From positions 39,820,496 to 39,884,495 of the forward strand of contig OX352774.1 in assembly GCA_947095535.1 (NCBI GenBank): DNA of 64,000 nt, given 5' to 3'. This document shows, piece after piece, positions 25,011 through 37,639 of this stretch (position 1 is the stretch's first letter; each line of letters opens with the position of its first letter). This DNA comes from Poecilobothrus nobilitatus. Taxonomy: Eukaryota > Arthropoda > Insecta > Diptera > Dolichopodidae. Position numbers and translations under genes: made by a program. The notes under the pieces were generated by a model, which did not search any database, was not told where the DNA came from, and worked only from the letters and a program-made list of their open reading frames with translations.

Positions 25011-28000
25011 CATTCATTGTAGTATATAACACCTTACTGCATGATATATCCAAAGTAAGCTTTAGATATTAAAAAAACATACTGTTTTTTCTTTTACCCA
25101 ACTTAAAATATTTTCGAGTTATCGTTTTTATAATATAGGGATCACGAATACAAAAATGTTCAAAACTGAAAGAAGTCTGAAATCTGAATTAATTTGTTTT
25201 GTGGTTCGAATACTTTCTTTAGAAAGTAAAATAAGATGAATTAGTAATCATATTTTCATTTCACATTAGGTATATACTTACATACATAATTTATAATTGA
25301 TGAACTTAACTTTTACTTTTATTTTCATTTATTTAAATATGAATATTATATTTTTATAAGGACTTATAAGGACATATAGGCTGAAATATTATATATAAAA
25401 GTCTTATTACTATTAATTTTTATTACCTTCCATACACGCAAATAAAGTTTATAATAATAACAAAAGGAAAAAAAAACAAAAGGAAACTCTTAATATTTTT
25501 ATTAAAACAATGTACTTACCAATAAATTTATTACTAAGGTGTCTAAATAACTAAAGTGTATCGTTAAACACGTGTGGAAATGATGAAAAAAAAAAGAAAT
25601 TGCTAAAAAAACAACGGCAGACGGAATTTCAAAAAAGTAGACGGCACATGAAACATTAAGAAATAAATCTAGGAAAATATAAAAAATATTGAGGTAACAT
25701 TGAAAAACAATTTTTGATTTTTTATTTTTATAACTTTATTTTCTACATTTTCTACAACTATTTTTTTTTTTTTTTGTTTTTTTACGTTTTTTTTTTTTTA
25801 AATTCTCTTATCACAATGAACACGTCAATAATTATATACTCTCTTTTAAATTAAAAACTATATGTACCTACGTATATGTAATTACGTATATGTTGGTAAA
25901 TATAATATAATATAAATATTATATACATATATATATATACATATATTCAACGATTATATAGGTCGTTGCAATAAATAATGAACTAAAAATATACTTTTAA
26001 AATATAAATTTAATGTATAAAAATAATGAATAAAAAAAAAAACAATAACAACAACAACATACAACAGTAACACAATTTACGTATAACAGTGTTAAGTAAT
26101 TTTAACATCCTTTTTCTTTTTTTTTCACTTATCCCTAAAATAAAAAACAAAAACATTGTATGTTATACGCGTTAACAGCGTCTGTCAAAATTATGTCACT
26201 TTTAATTTATTATTGTATATAATATGTATGTATACTATTTTTTCTCATTTCAAAAGTTTCTATGTTATTATTTTCTATGTTTTTCGATGTTATGTATTAT
26301 TAATAATGTAATAATATTAGAAATTTATTACCCGTCATCTGCTGTTTTATTTAATCATATTGTATAAAAGACTTTGTTTTGATTTTCTTTGCATCCGTTT
26401 TTCTTTCCTTTAATTCACAATAAGTTAAAAGGAAAATGTATAATTATTGGAAAAATATATATGTAATTTTTAAATTCTATATTCATTTAAACATAAAATT
26501 TTTAAATTTTCTTTTTTAAACGATATTATTGATTAATGAAAAATAATAAATTAAGATACTTGAATAAAATGTCATTAATATTTTAATAATTTATCATTAC
26601 AGTATTGATTAAATAGCATAAAACTTTATTTTAAATCTTATTTTGAAATTAAAAAAATTAATCATACCTATTCCTTTTTTTTGTATTATCTTTTTTTTAA
26701 ATCCATTTTAAACTTATGCAAAAGACCTGATTTAAAACATGCGAAAAGAAAACTGGAACATGAAATTTTTAATTGAAACATATGATATTTCAATCATTGA
26801 CATTTTCACAACATACGATATACATCATTCGCTTTAATTTAGGTATATTATACGTAGATACTAAAGTCATTCCTTAAAAAAAAAATAAAAATCCATATGT
26901 AACAAAAAACTTCCCTGATTTTCTATATAATATTTTTAATAGGTTGAGTGGTACATGGTATAACTATATATACACGTTTTAATGTTGAAAAGAGTAAAAA
27001 CAAAAATACAAAAAAAAAAAATAGATTTTTCACGTTTACTCGATTTTTTTTTTTTTTTTCGTTTTCTTTATATATGCATATATATACAAGTATATATATT
27101 ATGTAAATATTTATATATAATTTATACTATATAAATTTACTTATTTTGTTGATTCATCAGTATTTATTTCACTTTAATATTCTGTGATAGTTCTACGGAT
27201 CCTGGCTCTTTTGGTTATTTTCGCAACAAAAAAAAAAAAAAAAATATAATAAATAAATATTTTTTTTTTTATTTTCAATATTTTTCCTTTTTTTTTTCTT
27301 TTTTTTTTTGAAATATTTAAATTTACTAAGCAACAACAACAAAAAAAAAAAAAGGAAATGAAAAACCGATAAACAAATTATTATAAAGAAAATTATAATA
27401 TAAAATATAAGTTAAATTTTTTGTGTTAATTTTAAAAAATAAAAAAAAAAAGTTAAAAATCTAAAAAAAAAAAAAAAAACATATTATGAATGTAAATATT
27501 ATGAAAAAAACAAAATATCATATTTAAAGTGATAATATTATTTATTTAAGTTTTAATAAACGGAAATTTTTTTTTTTTTTATATTAATATTAAATTTTTT
27601 TTTGACACAAAAAATATACTGAAACTGAAAACTATTCAAAATTATTTATTAAAATAAAAAAAAAATTAATAAAAAATTAAGTAAAACATTTTGATAAAAA
27701 TTAATCAAAATAAATAAATAAACACCAAAATATTATTACATAGGTTTATATATTTAATAATCATAATAAAAAAAATAAAGCTTTAAACAAAAATACATAT
27801 ACATAGGTATTGTCTTATTATTATTATATATATATATATACATAAATATTTTTTTTTTTTCAAAATAAATACATAATATATTAAAATTTAAATTAAGTTA
27901 AATGGTTTATAATAAATGAATGCCAATAAAAATATATATTAAAAAAATAAATAATTTGTAGTATAAAAGAAAAAAAAGAAAAGAAAAAGATTTTTCCAGT

Positions 28001-29442
28001 AAAAAAAAAAAACAAAAAGAAAAGTATATTATAACGTTCAATAAAATAAATAATACACCCCTTTAAAGTATTTACCAAAAAGAGTTCTTTTTTTTTTTTA
28101 ATATCATAACTTAAAATTCATAACATATTATTAACAAAGTATTAGAATTGCCTTTAATATAATATACATATATATATATATAGAATAAAATAAAAATAAA
28201 TTAAATTAAAATTATTTAGTGTGTTCAATAAAAAAAAAAAAAAAAAAACAATATCCTGTTCAAAAAATCTGAAATAAAAACTGAAATTATGAAACTTTTG
28301 ACAAAACAACAATTTAACATAAGAAGGAAAAACAGATTTTCCTTTTTTATTTTTTGATTTTTTTTTGTTTTTTGTTTACTAATTTTACAATAAAAAAAAA
28401 AATTAAAATCTATATATAATCCAGATACATATATACATTAAATAAACGTATATTTCATATATGTATGTATATATAAACATTAATAGTCTTAAATAGTGCC
28501 ATAATATATTATATATACATTTTTATATCAACGAAATAAAATCCATTCTATATACTTGTCAATCTGAATTTGTACGTGCGTATGTACATACATTATATAT
28601 GTATGTAAATATTATATTTAAAAAGCCTAACTATCATCGTTAGAATTTATTATTGTGTAACACCATATAAATTTTATACTACACCAAAAAAAAAAAAGTC
28701 ACACTTTTAATCATTTACTGTTATATATTGACATACATAATATTTTATTATTATATATTATATTATAATATATAAATTTATATAGAACGGTAGTTTATTA
28801 TATAGAAACGTCAAAACAATATCCTCGTTTTTTTTTAACTTCCTTCATTTTCACTATACTAATAAAATAACAAAATCTGACATCTATTATTATTATTGTC
28901 AACAAAAAACTGTTCAACACATACAATATATAAACAAAAAAAAAAAAAAAACCAAAATTCCTTCGTACACACATGCAAATGTGACTTGAAAAACAACAAA
29001 TCAGAAGAAAAACAAAAAAACAAAAAAAAAATACCATATAGCAAACAAAAAATATAAAAACGTAAAGCGGCTTTTTTTTTCTACTTCCAAGAGTTGTAAA
29101 CATTTTCTTTTTTCTGTACTTGCGCTGTAATCACATGTCATAATATATAAAATAAAAATTGAAACAGAATTTAAACATAATAAAGAGGAAAAAGTAAAAA
29201 AAAAAATTTTTTAATAATGAAAAATAACGGTAACTCTAAAATAAGTGACATTTATTTAAAAATTTTACTACTTTAAAATATTTAACTACTAAACACTAGA
29301 TGTCAGATAAATCGTAACATTTGTAAAAAAAAAAAAAGGTTATATTAATAAAAAAAATTTTACCGTTATATTTCTAAATTATATATGGTAAAATAATAAT
29401 TAATAAAATAATTACGAAACGAAAAAAAAACGAAAAAAAAAA
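25011..29442. other. AT-rich DNA, 5' flank of Rab26
   Basis: The Rab26 promoter should lie at the right end. The last ~45 bases before the ATG hold two in-frame TAA codons (29,401-29,406) and an A-rich leader. A GC-richer stretch at about 28,960-29,140 (with AAAGCGGC and CACATG) is the best-looking candidate core-promoter region, but no element is diagnostic. A small island at 27,180-27,225 is noted under findings. Everything else is A/T runs and (AT)n. Confidence 0.45.
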
Positions 29443-29844
29443 ATGACAACAACACAACAAATACAAGATGATACAAGTAGTATGAGTGATGAAGTATTTG
29501 AACCAGCTGAAGAAACAGAACGTCGTAAAAAAGGTCTTTGTAAAGATGAAGAATTATATTTTGATCCAAATAAAATTAATCCTAATCAAATTATATCACC
29601 AACATCAGAATTTTATACAACAGAAATTGAAACTGGTGGTTTTGGTTGGGGTTTTAAAGATACAAATACAAATAATGAATTTAATGTTAATAATAATGAT
29701 GATGATGATGATGATGATAATTATAATAATAATGATGATGAAGATAAAACTGATAAAACTGTGGAAGAAAATAAAAAAGATGATGATTGGAAATCATATC
29801 CATATGATGAAAATCAAATTATTGAAGATACAATGCCAAGAAAG
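29443..29844 (+). CDS. Rab26: Rab26-type GTPase, exon 1 (N-terminal extension)
   Basis: The start ATG follows an A-rich leader (AAAAATGAC) with two in-frame TAA codons 37-42 bases upstream. The 402 bases are exactly 134 codons and end at AAG|GTAAAT, phase 0. The extension has no catalytic motif. Residues 1-45 are Thr/Ser/Asp/Glu-rich, with a basic ERRKKG patch near residues 26-31. A less simple middle (ELYFDPNKINPNQI, then TSEFYTTEIETGGFGWGF, about 37-76) looks most likely to be conserved. Residues 80-130 are Asn/Asp runs, including seven GAT codons at 29,698-29,718. The last residues MPRK abut exon 2, so Lys134 is the lysine that begins the first G-domain strand in Rabs (K-V-I-L-L-GDSGVGKT). 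Codons almost all end in A or T. The link to exon 2 rests on phase, orientation and this join. The open frame continues seven codons into the intron, so a retained-intron end is possible but unsupported. Confidence 0.82.
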
Positions 29845-30269
29845 GTAAATATTGTTAATATAAGTTAAAATTTGTTTATATTTTTAATGTTATGTTTTTG
29901 TTTCTCTTCTGAAATTATAATTTGTTTATTTTTAGAAAACAATTTTCTTGTTTTTTTTTTTCTTCACGTCAATTTAGTGTCTCTCTTGGAGATTAAAATT
30001 ATTAAAACAAAAGATATATTATATTGAAATAATTATCAAATCGGATTAATTATTTTGTATGGTTGTTTTTTAAACAAAATTAAGTCTTTTATAAGTCTCG
30101 CATAAAGAGCACAAAAGTAGGTACAATGAAAAATAAATTTATAATAATATAAAAAATTATTTGAAAATTTCTTAGAAAAAATTGAAAAAAATCAAGTCAC
30201 ACTTTCGTTAATTTTAAGATAACTCCATATTATTAAGAAAAGTTGTTTAAAGATATAAACATATAATGT

Positions 30270-30855
30270 TCGAACTTTAATTTTTGTGTATTATCTTAAA
30301 AACATTTGGACAAGTGATCAAATTCCAGTTTTTAAAAATAATGAATATCCAATTTCGATATCTCCTAAACGGGGAGCGACACAAAAATATTTTCTGAAAT
30401 ACTTAACTATTTCTTATTTTCAGAGACCTAACTCCTCTCAAAATAGAAAGTTTTCAACTTAAACAGCTTGGAAGACAGAAGAAGCCAAAAATTTTGAAAA
30501 ATTTGAGTTTCGCATAACGGTAAATTAAAATACCGTATGATAAAAGTACATAAAATTATATAAACCTTTAGAACTTGTATTATAATTTAAATATAGAGCT
30601 TTTTAAAACTTTTGGGGGACTCTGTAGAATTTGGTGGAGTTACGGAAAAAAGTAGTCCCACAAAATTAATTTTTTTGTGATGTCTATCTGTAAATAAAAT
30701 TTCATTTCGCTACTTCAAACGGCGCAGAATCTTTGTAAAAGTTTTTGTAAACTTAACAAGTAGAAGTTTTTATAAAGAGACAGACGGATCGGCAGACGGA
30801 TAAACTGAAACTAATAGGCACATTTTTAAATTTGTTTTGAAAATGTGCTAAAAAC
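30270..30855 (+). mobile_element. Copy of the CATAACGGTAAATT repeat family (left arm of inverted pair)
   Basis: It shares ordered phrases with 10,029-11,283: TTTAATTTTTGTGTATTA, CGCATAACGGTAAATTAAA, ATAGAGCTTTTTAAAAC, GACGGATCGGCAGACGG, AAACTGAAACTAATAGGCAC, and a terminal GCACATTTT...AAAATGTGC hairpin. It lacks the internal tandem duplication. It has no coding capacity. Confidence 0.65.
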
Positions 30856-31203
30856 ACTTAAGAAAAGAAGAACGCGTCTAAACTAATTGTTAATATATTA
30901 AAATTATAAAGTTTGAATAACTCAAACTTTGTTTATAATTTTTGAGGTTACTTATTCTCTTTGTAACCGGAAAACAAAATTTTTTGTGTAGCGATTTAAT
31001 AAATTACTTTTAAAACCAATGCTTTTTAGAGATGCATATGCTTTTAAAGATAATGTAAAGCATTTCAAAACTATATTTCCAATTGCATTGAACCTTGCAA
31101 ATTTTCTCAGATGTTTTTTTTTTTTTTGTGAATGACTACATTATGTTCATAATAGCTAACTCCTTTAAAATATATGTACGGTAGTCAAAGTTATGTATGT
31201 TTT

Positions 31204-32085
31204 TATACCCGTACGATAGGATCGGGTATAATAAAATTACTCCTCCGTTTGTAACACCTCGAAATAAGCGAGCTAGATATACCTTCAAAGGTATGGATCG
31301 GATCAGAAAAAAATTCTAAATCGATTGAGCCAGTCCGTCCGTCCGTTCGTCAACACGCTAACTGAAAAACTAAGAAAGCTATCTTGAAATTTACACAAAA
31401 TATTCTAGGAGCAATTTGTAAGTTCTCTATTTTTTTGGTTGAGTTCCAACCAAAACTTCGGGTAACTCTCGAACACCTAACTTTTAGATCCCCACATTTT
31501 TTTTGAAATATAGAGCTATGAAATTTTAACTGCTGATAAATGTCACAAAAATATTAATTTTATTTTTAATAACTTTTTTTTAGCCCCACCCGTTACGGAG
31601 CAACAGCTCCCCAAAGGTTCAAAAAAGCTCTATATTTAAATTGTTATAGCACAAGAAAAATAAGGTATATCTTCATTTAGAAAACGGCAAACGATTACTG
31701 TTTTTATTAGCTTTAAAAGTATATATACAATAAATATATAGTTGTAGCATACGGTGTCTTAATTTACCGTTATGCGAAACTCAAATTTTACAAAATCCTT
31801 TAACCCTTCTATCTTCTAAACGGTTTAAGTTAGAAATTTTGACGGAAGTTAGATTTTTGAAAATAAGTAGGAGTCATTTCAGAAATTTTTTTTGTATCAC
31901 CCCCCGTTTAGGAGCTGTAAGGGGTCAAACACTGAAAATTTCCTATTTTTAAACACCTGTAACTTGAACACCTGTTAAAATTTTTTTGAAGTAATACACA
32001 AAAATTAAAGCTTCAACACTATACTCTTATTTCTGTTAACAACTTTTTTTATTTTAATTTAATAATATAGGGTTACTTTATAATT
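31204..32085 (-). mobile_element. Opposite-strand copy of the same family, joined to a TATACCC hairpin end
   Basis: From about 31,310 to 32,085 the minus strand carries the same phrases as the left arm: CGCATAACGGTAAATTAAG, AATTTAAATATAGAGCTTTT, CTTTAATTTTTGTGTATTAC. The low-coordinate end begins with TATACCCG...CGGGTATA (31,204-31,230) and CGTCCGTCCG-type repeats near 31,335. It pairs with 30,270-30,855 as an inverted repeat separated by about 350-450 bases. Confidence 0.65.
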
Positions 32086-34109
32086 GACGAAAGTGTTACT
32101 TTATTTTTTCAAATTTTCTAACAAATTTCTTTAACGAATTTTTTGCATTTTATTTTACTCGATAATTTGAAATTGTTGAGGATATAATGCGGAGTACAAA
32201 AAAATGTAAATAAATAAACAACATAACGGTTGCTTGAAGAATTTTTATTTATATGATATTGATATACATACATACTTATATAATATCATGTTTATTTACA
32301 CATCGTACATGTCACTGATGAATGAATGATAAGAGTATAGATGTATATTATATAGCGCCGTATTTACATACATACATACATATATGTATTTTATTGTACT
32401 TATAAGAAATTATTCTGTCAATGGAATATTTAAATATAATATAATATAATATTTAAAATTACATTTATTATTTTGTACTAAGTAAATTTAATATACATTT
32501 ACCGCTTAGTAATAAATGGTACTATAGAATATTTGAAAAAGTTTTGGATTGATAATCGTTATGTGGAAGGTTAAAATCTGCTTTTGAAGAATGTATAAAC
32601 ATATAGTTTGAATATATGTACATAGTACTAGAAATTATAAAATTCACCCAAATTATTTTAAAATACTAAAATATTAAAAAAATAATATTGTAAGCAGAGT
32701 GACAGGCTGTGAACATACTAACGGTTCGTACGGGTATCTAAGAGTTGACAAAGGCAACTGTATTCTTCCTCGTTTTTTTTAAAGTTGTTCTCAAAGTTTT
32801 AATTTTCTAGCTTAACATGTTAGTTTCCCAAAACAAGAATTTTTTTCAACAGTAATTCCTTTATGAGGTGGAAAGAAGTATAAATTGCATAAAAAAAAGT
32901 TGAGATTAAAACTCAGAAGAAAGGTGAGATGGTATTAAAGGTATTAAAATAAAAGTAGCCAGTTGCCTAAAGTATATAACAAATAATTAACTTGAATTCA
33001 ACTTTTAGAAAATTAACTTTCTGCTAACAAATTTTGATGCAAAATTTGTGATGTAACACTTGCTAGGATAAATGCTTAATATTTGTAGTATTACAAACAT
33101 ATAAAGATTAATTTCGTATCCAAACTTATTCATTATCGAACTCTTTTCCACTATATCGAAAATATATTATGTTTAAAAACAAAATTTTTTTTTTAACTTA
33201 ATTGCATTATTTTTTTTTCTTTTGCACAAAAATTGAAAAAAATATTTGTCCCAGATAACCATAATAACAAATAATCAGTTAAGATATTTCCAATTATTTT
33301 TATTAGCAGTAAAATAACTACAATTTTAATAGTATAACTGAACTTTTTACATAACTTTAGCAGTGTTAAATTTTTTCCTATTCCCATTCAACCTGAAATG
33401 GGCTTCTAACTCAATTCGGATTTTTTGAAGTTTTTTTTTTCGGTGACATCACTATAAACATATATAAATACTAATATATAGGAGCACAAATATAACGAGT
33501 CTGAAAAAGATGTTTAACCTTTTTAAAGTAAACAACATTATTGTGTTTATGTCAATTTCTCAGCTGTTGTATTAGAATCACTATAGATTCCAGAGTCTTG
33601 ATGTATTTTTCGTTCATTCTGTTAGATTTCAATTCTTTCTTTTTATGCTTAACCCAAACATATGTGGTGATCCTTTGTGTTTCGTGTAAAATGAAAAATA
33701 TTGTTTGGACTGCAGAAGGAATAATTAAATTATTCCATTTTATATACAAATCGACAACTTTCAACTGGGAGTTATAGATGTGGGCTATATATTCAACAAA
33801 CTTGTGTTATGAAAGAATTTCTATGGCAAGTTGTTATTTTTTTTTTTAGAAATTTCCAAAGCATTTCATCTGCTTCTTGATCTGCTGACGAACGTTTTTA
33901 AACTAAACTAAACTTAAATTAAAATATAATTATGTTACTACAATGTTGTTTTACAAAAAATGAAATAATATTAATTTTATATTTAAAAAAAAAATATTTC
34001 CAAATACGCTTCACGTATTTTCCATTTAATAAACAGAAATTTTATATTTTGAATTAAAACAGTTTTTCAAAACTATTTTTCACAAGTTCCATTGAATAAA
34101 ACATCTGGC

Positions 34110-34985
34110 TACAAAATCCAAAATAACATAATACAGAAAAATAAAACTGCAAAAATACAAAATACAGAAATTTCAAAATTCATAAATACAAAATTCAGAA
34201 AACTTCATAAGTGGTTGCATTCTCTAGTATAATTTACAGTGGAGGCTGAAAAACTCCTGACACCTTGATAAAGCAAATAAAGAAGAAAACAATATTCAAA
34301 AAATGACTCATTTAATAGCATGCTTTCCAAAAAAAAAGATTTTGGTATAAAGAATTCTGTAAAACGTACCCAACAAAAATATCGGATAACTTAAGTATGA
34401 TTTGATATATTTTAGAAAAGCCAAATAAAATATAGTGGGGACAAATATTAAAACCCTGATTTCGATTCAAAATTCTATCAAATTATTTTTGCACAGTTTT
34501 TAATTTCGTTAGAATAAAATTAACTCAACTCAGTTTCCATTATTTCTGAAGGCAATTTTTAAATTATATAAAGAGCTTTATTTAAAAAATTATTGAAACC
34601 CTAATTTTGTAACAAAATATAAATTTCAGGAAAAATTTAATCATAAATGTTACATTGTTCAATTTTTTTAATTTTCTATTACTCCGCTAGGAAGGATAGG
34701 AATTTCACTTAAAGTTTCCACCCGAAGCTTCCCCCTTCCATTTTTTTACTTTTGAAATTTATTTAACAAGATATCCATCAATGGTAAACAGTTATGGGGT
34801 AATTGTTGGAAAAACATTAATTTTAAATAACAGATTTTTAAATGTTAAGAAAATTGTTTTTTTCCTTCTGGATTTTATAAATACTGGATTTTGAATTTCA
34901 GGATTTTGTTTTCCGAGATTTCCTGTTTAATTTTTTTTCTGAAATTGGTTTTTCCGGATTTAGTTTTTCTGACAAATGTAGTGAA
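34110..34985. mobile_element. Foldback-like block with degenerate word-repeat arms
   Basis: The left side (about 34,110-34,205) is built of words like ACAAAATACAGAAATTTC and ACAAAATTCAGAAA. The right side (about 34,865-34,980) is built of their complements, such as CTGGATTTTGAATTTCAGG and TTTTTCCGGATTTAG. Between them, AAACCCTGATTTCGATTCAA and ATTGAAACCCTAATTTTGTA match, in reverse, the word repeat at 5,310-5,775. Boundaries and target duplication are not determined. Confidence 0.5.
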
Positions 34986-36025
34986 CCCAAATAAAATAAT
35001 GAAAAAAAAAATAACTTACTGCTGTCAAACCTAAATTTAATAAGCAATATCCAATTATGCATTAGCTTCTTTCAATCTTATCCTTCCATGCCAACATTTC
35101 ATTCTATCTTTTTTTCTTTTCTTGCACTTAATATTAAAATTTCTATTCATGCAGAAGTCGAATTATAATTGATCATTAAATGACTCATAATAATATGTAC
35201 AATAATTTGCTTGGATACAATTATGCATGAAAACACTCTTCCATACTGTATGAAACATCTCCTTCGAGATATTATTTTTTTATAACTATATTATTCTGCA
35301 TTGCATTGCATCTTTAGAAGTTTTGCTCGCTCGTAAACATTGAAAAACGGAGCAGTATTATTTGTGTGCTAAAATGAAAGATTTAAAACTACAGTTACGA
35401 CACTAAAATTTCTGACCAATGATATAGTCATTAAATTGCCGGCGCTTAAGTTACCCGTCGTAATATAAATATAAAATAAATAAATAAGTAACTCTTGTAG
35501 TTTTGTATAAGATGGCGCACACTGGTATTAGTAGAGGAATCAACAACTTAGTGAAAATAATGATATAAGAGAATACCATATGAATAATGAAGCTTATACT
35601 ATACCATATGAATAATAGCCGACTTTGTAAATGCCATATGCTCCTTAAAGGGTTTAAAAGAAAAAAAGACATTAAAAATGAGAAAATTCTTTAGTCTACA
35701 GAAATTTTAAAAAGGTTATGTTTTTTTAACTTTACATCATAATATGGTACCATTGTTTTAAAGCTGCAAATATTTAATGAAATATTATGACTTCAAAGGA
35801 AAATTAAGAGTGATGTTAAGTTGTAGTTTCAAAGTTAGTAAGATGTTCATATTTATTTTCTAATATACAATGTTTATGAATTTTAAATGCAGAAATGCAG
35901 AAATGAGAATGAGATTGGAAAAAAATGTTTGCAATATGCTATTTATATGATCTCCACTGTAAATTATTTTTTATTTTTTTATGAAATTACATTTTTGATG
36001 AAATTACATTGATTTTTTTTTTCAG

Positions 36026-36136
36026 GTGATACTCTTAGGTGATTCAGGAGTGGGAAAAACTTCATTTTTAGTTCAATACAATACTGGAGTATTTAAACCG
36101 GCATCATTTGCTGCTACTGTTGGAGTTGCATTAATG
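36026..36136 (+). CDS. Rab26: Rab26-type GTPase, exon 2 (P-loop and switch I)
   Basis: A 37-codon exon lies between TTTTTTTTCAG|GTG and ATG|GTAAGT, phase 0 at both ends. It starts VILLGDSGVGKTSFLVQYNT. GDSGVGKTS is the G1/P-loop (GxxxxGK[S/T]) that holds the guanine nucleotide phosphates and Mg2+. The tail ASFAATVGVALM covers switch I, with the Thr of ATVG in the place of the G2 threonine. Rab26 and Rab37 are vesicle-bound GTPases of secretory and synaptic vesicles. As I recall fly Rab26, it has a very similar strand with YNTG and S.SATVGIAL, where most Rabs have ..STIGVDF, so Rab26 is preferred over other Rabs. The switch II (WDTAGQE), NKxD, SAK and C-terminal Cys exons were not found in the window. 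The short exon, exact phase fit and motif make it secure as a Rab exon; the subfamily is less certain. Confidence 0.9.
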
Positions 36137-37639
36137 GTAAGTCTATACCATGACATTTTGCTTCTTTTAATTAATTATTTTTTTATTTTTAATTAAAAAT
36201 TCAAAACTTGAAATGCTTTTCATATACACAAAAAAAAATAAAAAAAAAAATTTTTTTTTTTTTAATGCACTTTAAACTTTTATTATAAACATAAAATGAT
36301 TGTATCTATAGAAATTTTTGAAAATTTTTTGAAAAGTAAAATAAAAAAATAAAAATATAAAAATTTTTTTTTTCTGAAAATTTTTTTTTTTTCTGGAGAC
36401 AAAAAAATCTTTAGATATAATCTACTTATATATAAACTTTGAAAGCAAGGACATTTGGAAATATTTTTATTTTTCAAAAATTTAAAGGAAATTCATAATA
36501 AAGCTTAAATTTATGTTATTATCAAACAAAATGAGTTGAAAGAAAAACTTATTTTTATATAGTAAAATAAAATAATAAATGTATTTTGGAAAAATTATTG
36601 TCTTTAGAAAAAAAAACATTTTTTTTTATAGATATATTTAAGGGTAACCTTAAAATCAAGGCGTCAGACAAATAAAATAATAACGAAAAAGAAAAATGCA
36701 AATCAATAAAATTGTAAATTTAATAAAAAAAAAAATTTATATCATTGTGTTTAAAATTAGAAATGTTATTTTAACCTCTAGTAATTTTCTAAAATATTAA
36801 ATTAATATAAAAACACAAAGTCTAAATTTAAATTTTAAAATTTATTAAAGTTTTCTTAAAATAAACTTTATACATTTTAACTGAATAAGTTTATAATATA
36901 TAAAACTAATAAGAATCTGAAGATATTTATTTATTTAATAAATTTAAACTTTTTGTTCGCACTTAAAGTAGATTTAAATTAGATTTGGGTCAAGATAAAA
37001 ATTGTCTCTGCGACAAAAAAAAAAAGGAATCATTAGGAATATAACTGTATTGAATTTCCTAAAATATTAATTTAAATGCATTTGCCTTGAATGAAATCTT
37101 ATATATCATTATCTTATATATATATATATATATATATATATCTTATAAAATCTGTATGGTTTATAATAAATTTGTATGTCCCTGTTTAAGGAATTTCGGA
37201 ATCTTCAAAAAAATAATATGTCCTTTTTTTTGATAGAGTGAAAACGTATATTCATTTGTAGCTAATATAATGACATGATACTATTAACAGTTAACGCAAT
37301 AAATTGTTAGGGAGTAACGATAGGATAGCATAGGGATAGCATAAGAGAAAAAATATTGATCTTTAGAAAAAATAAAAATTCATTCAAAAATTATTTTATT
37401 AATTAAACTATAATTAATAATTACATATAAATATGGGTGATCAGAAATAATGTCCCAAGCAATAAAATCGAATCGGCCTTACTTCGCTTTCGATGTGGAA
37501 ATAAAGTAGAAATCGAATTAGTAGAAACAATTAGCAAATACATTTATTTTTCATATTCTGAGTAGCCCCCGCAAACCGGTAGCCGGTTTACAAATAATGA
37601 ATGAATAATAAATGTGAACAAAATAATAAATAAACAAAA

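Larger units (their letters stand above)
29845..36025 (+). other. Rab26: Rab26 intron 1 (6,181 bp)
   Basis: It is bounded by AAG|GTAAAT and a pyrimidine tract ending TTTTTTTTTTCAG|GTG. It holds an inverted pair of repeat-element copies (30,270-32,085), a TATACCC hairpin (31,204-31,230), a fragment of the same hairpin family near 32,705-32,760, and a foldback-like block (34,110-34,985). An unrecognised 78-codon plus frame at 33,541-33,777 overlaps a 70-codon minus frame. It is less AT-rich than its surroundings but shows no motif I know, and could be a decayed transposon. The rest is AT-rich. Confidence 0.75.

Noticed and set aside
28798..29103. 101-codon minus open frame upstream of Rab26
   Set aside because: It is poly-Phe/Lys from homopolymers, antisense to the probable promoter region, with no start or splice support.
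29486..29848. 120-codon plus frame overlapping Rab26 exon 1
   Set aside because: It is a frame-shifted shadow: Met/Ile runs come from the GAT repeat, and the Rab join and donor phase fit only the other frame.
35451..35672. 73-codon minus open frame in Rab26 intron 1
   Set aside because: It contains a TAAA-type microsatellite and a short CCATATGAATAAT duplication; no protein motif.
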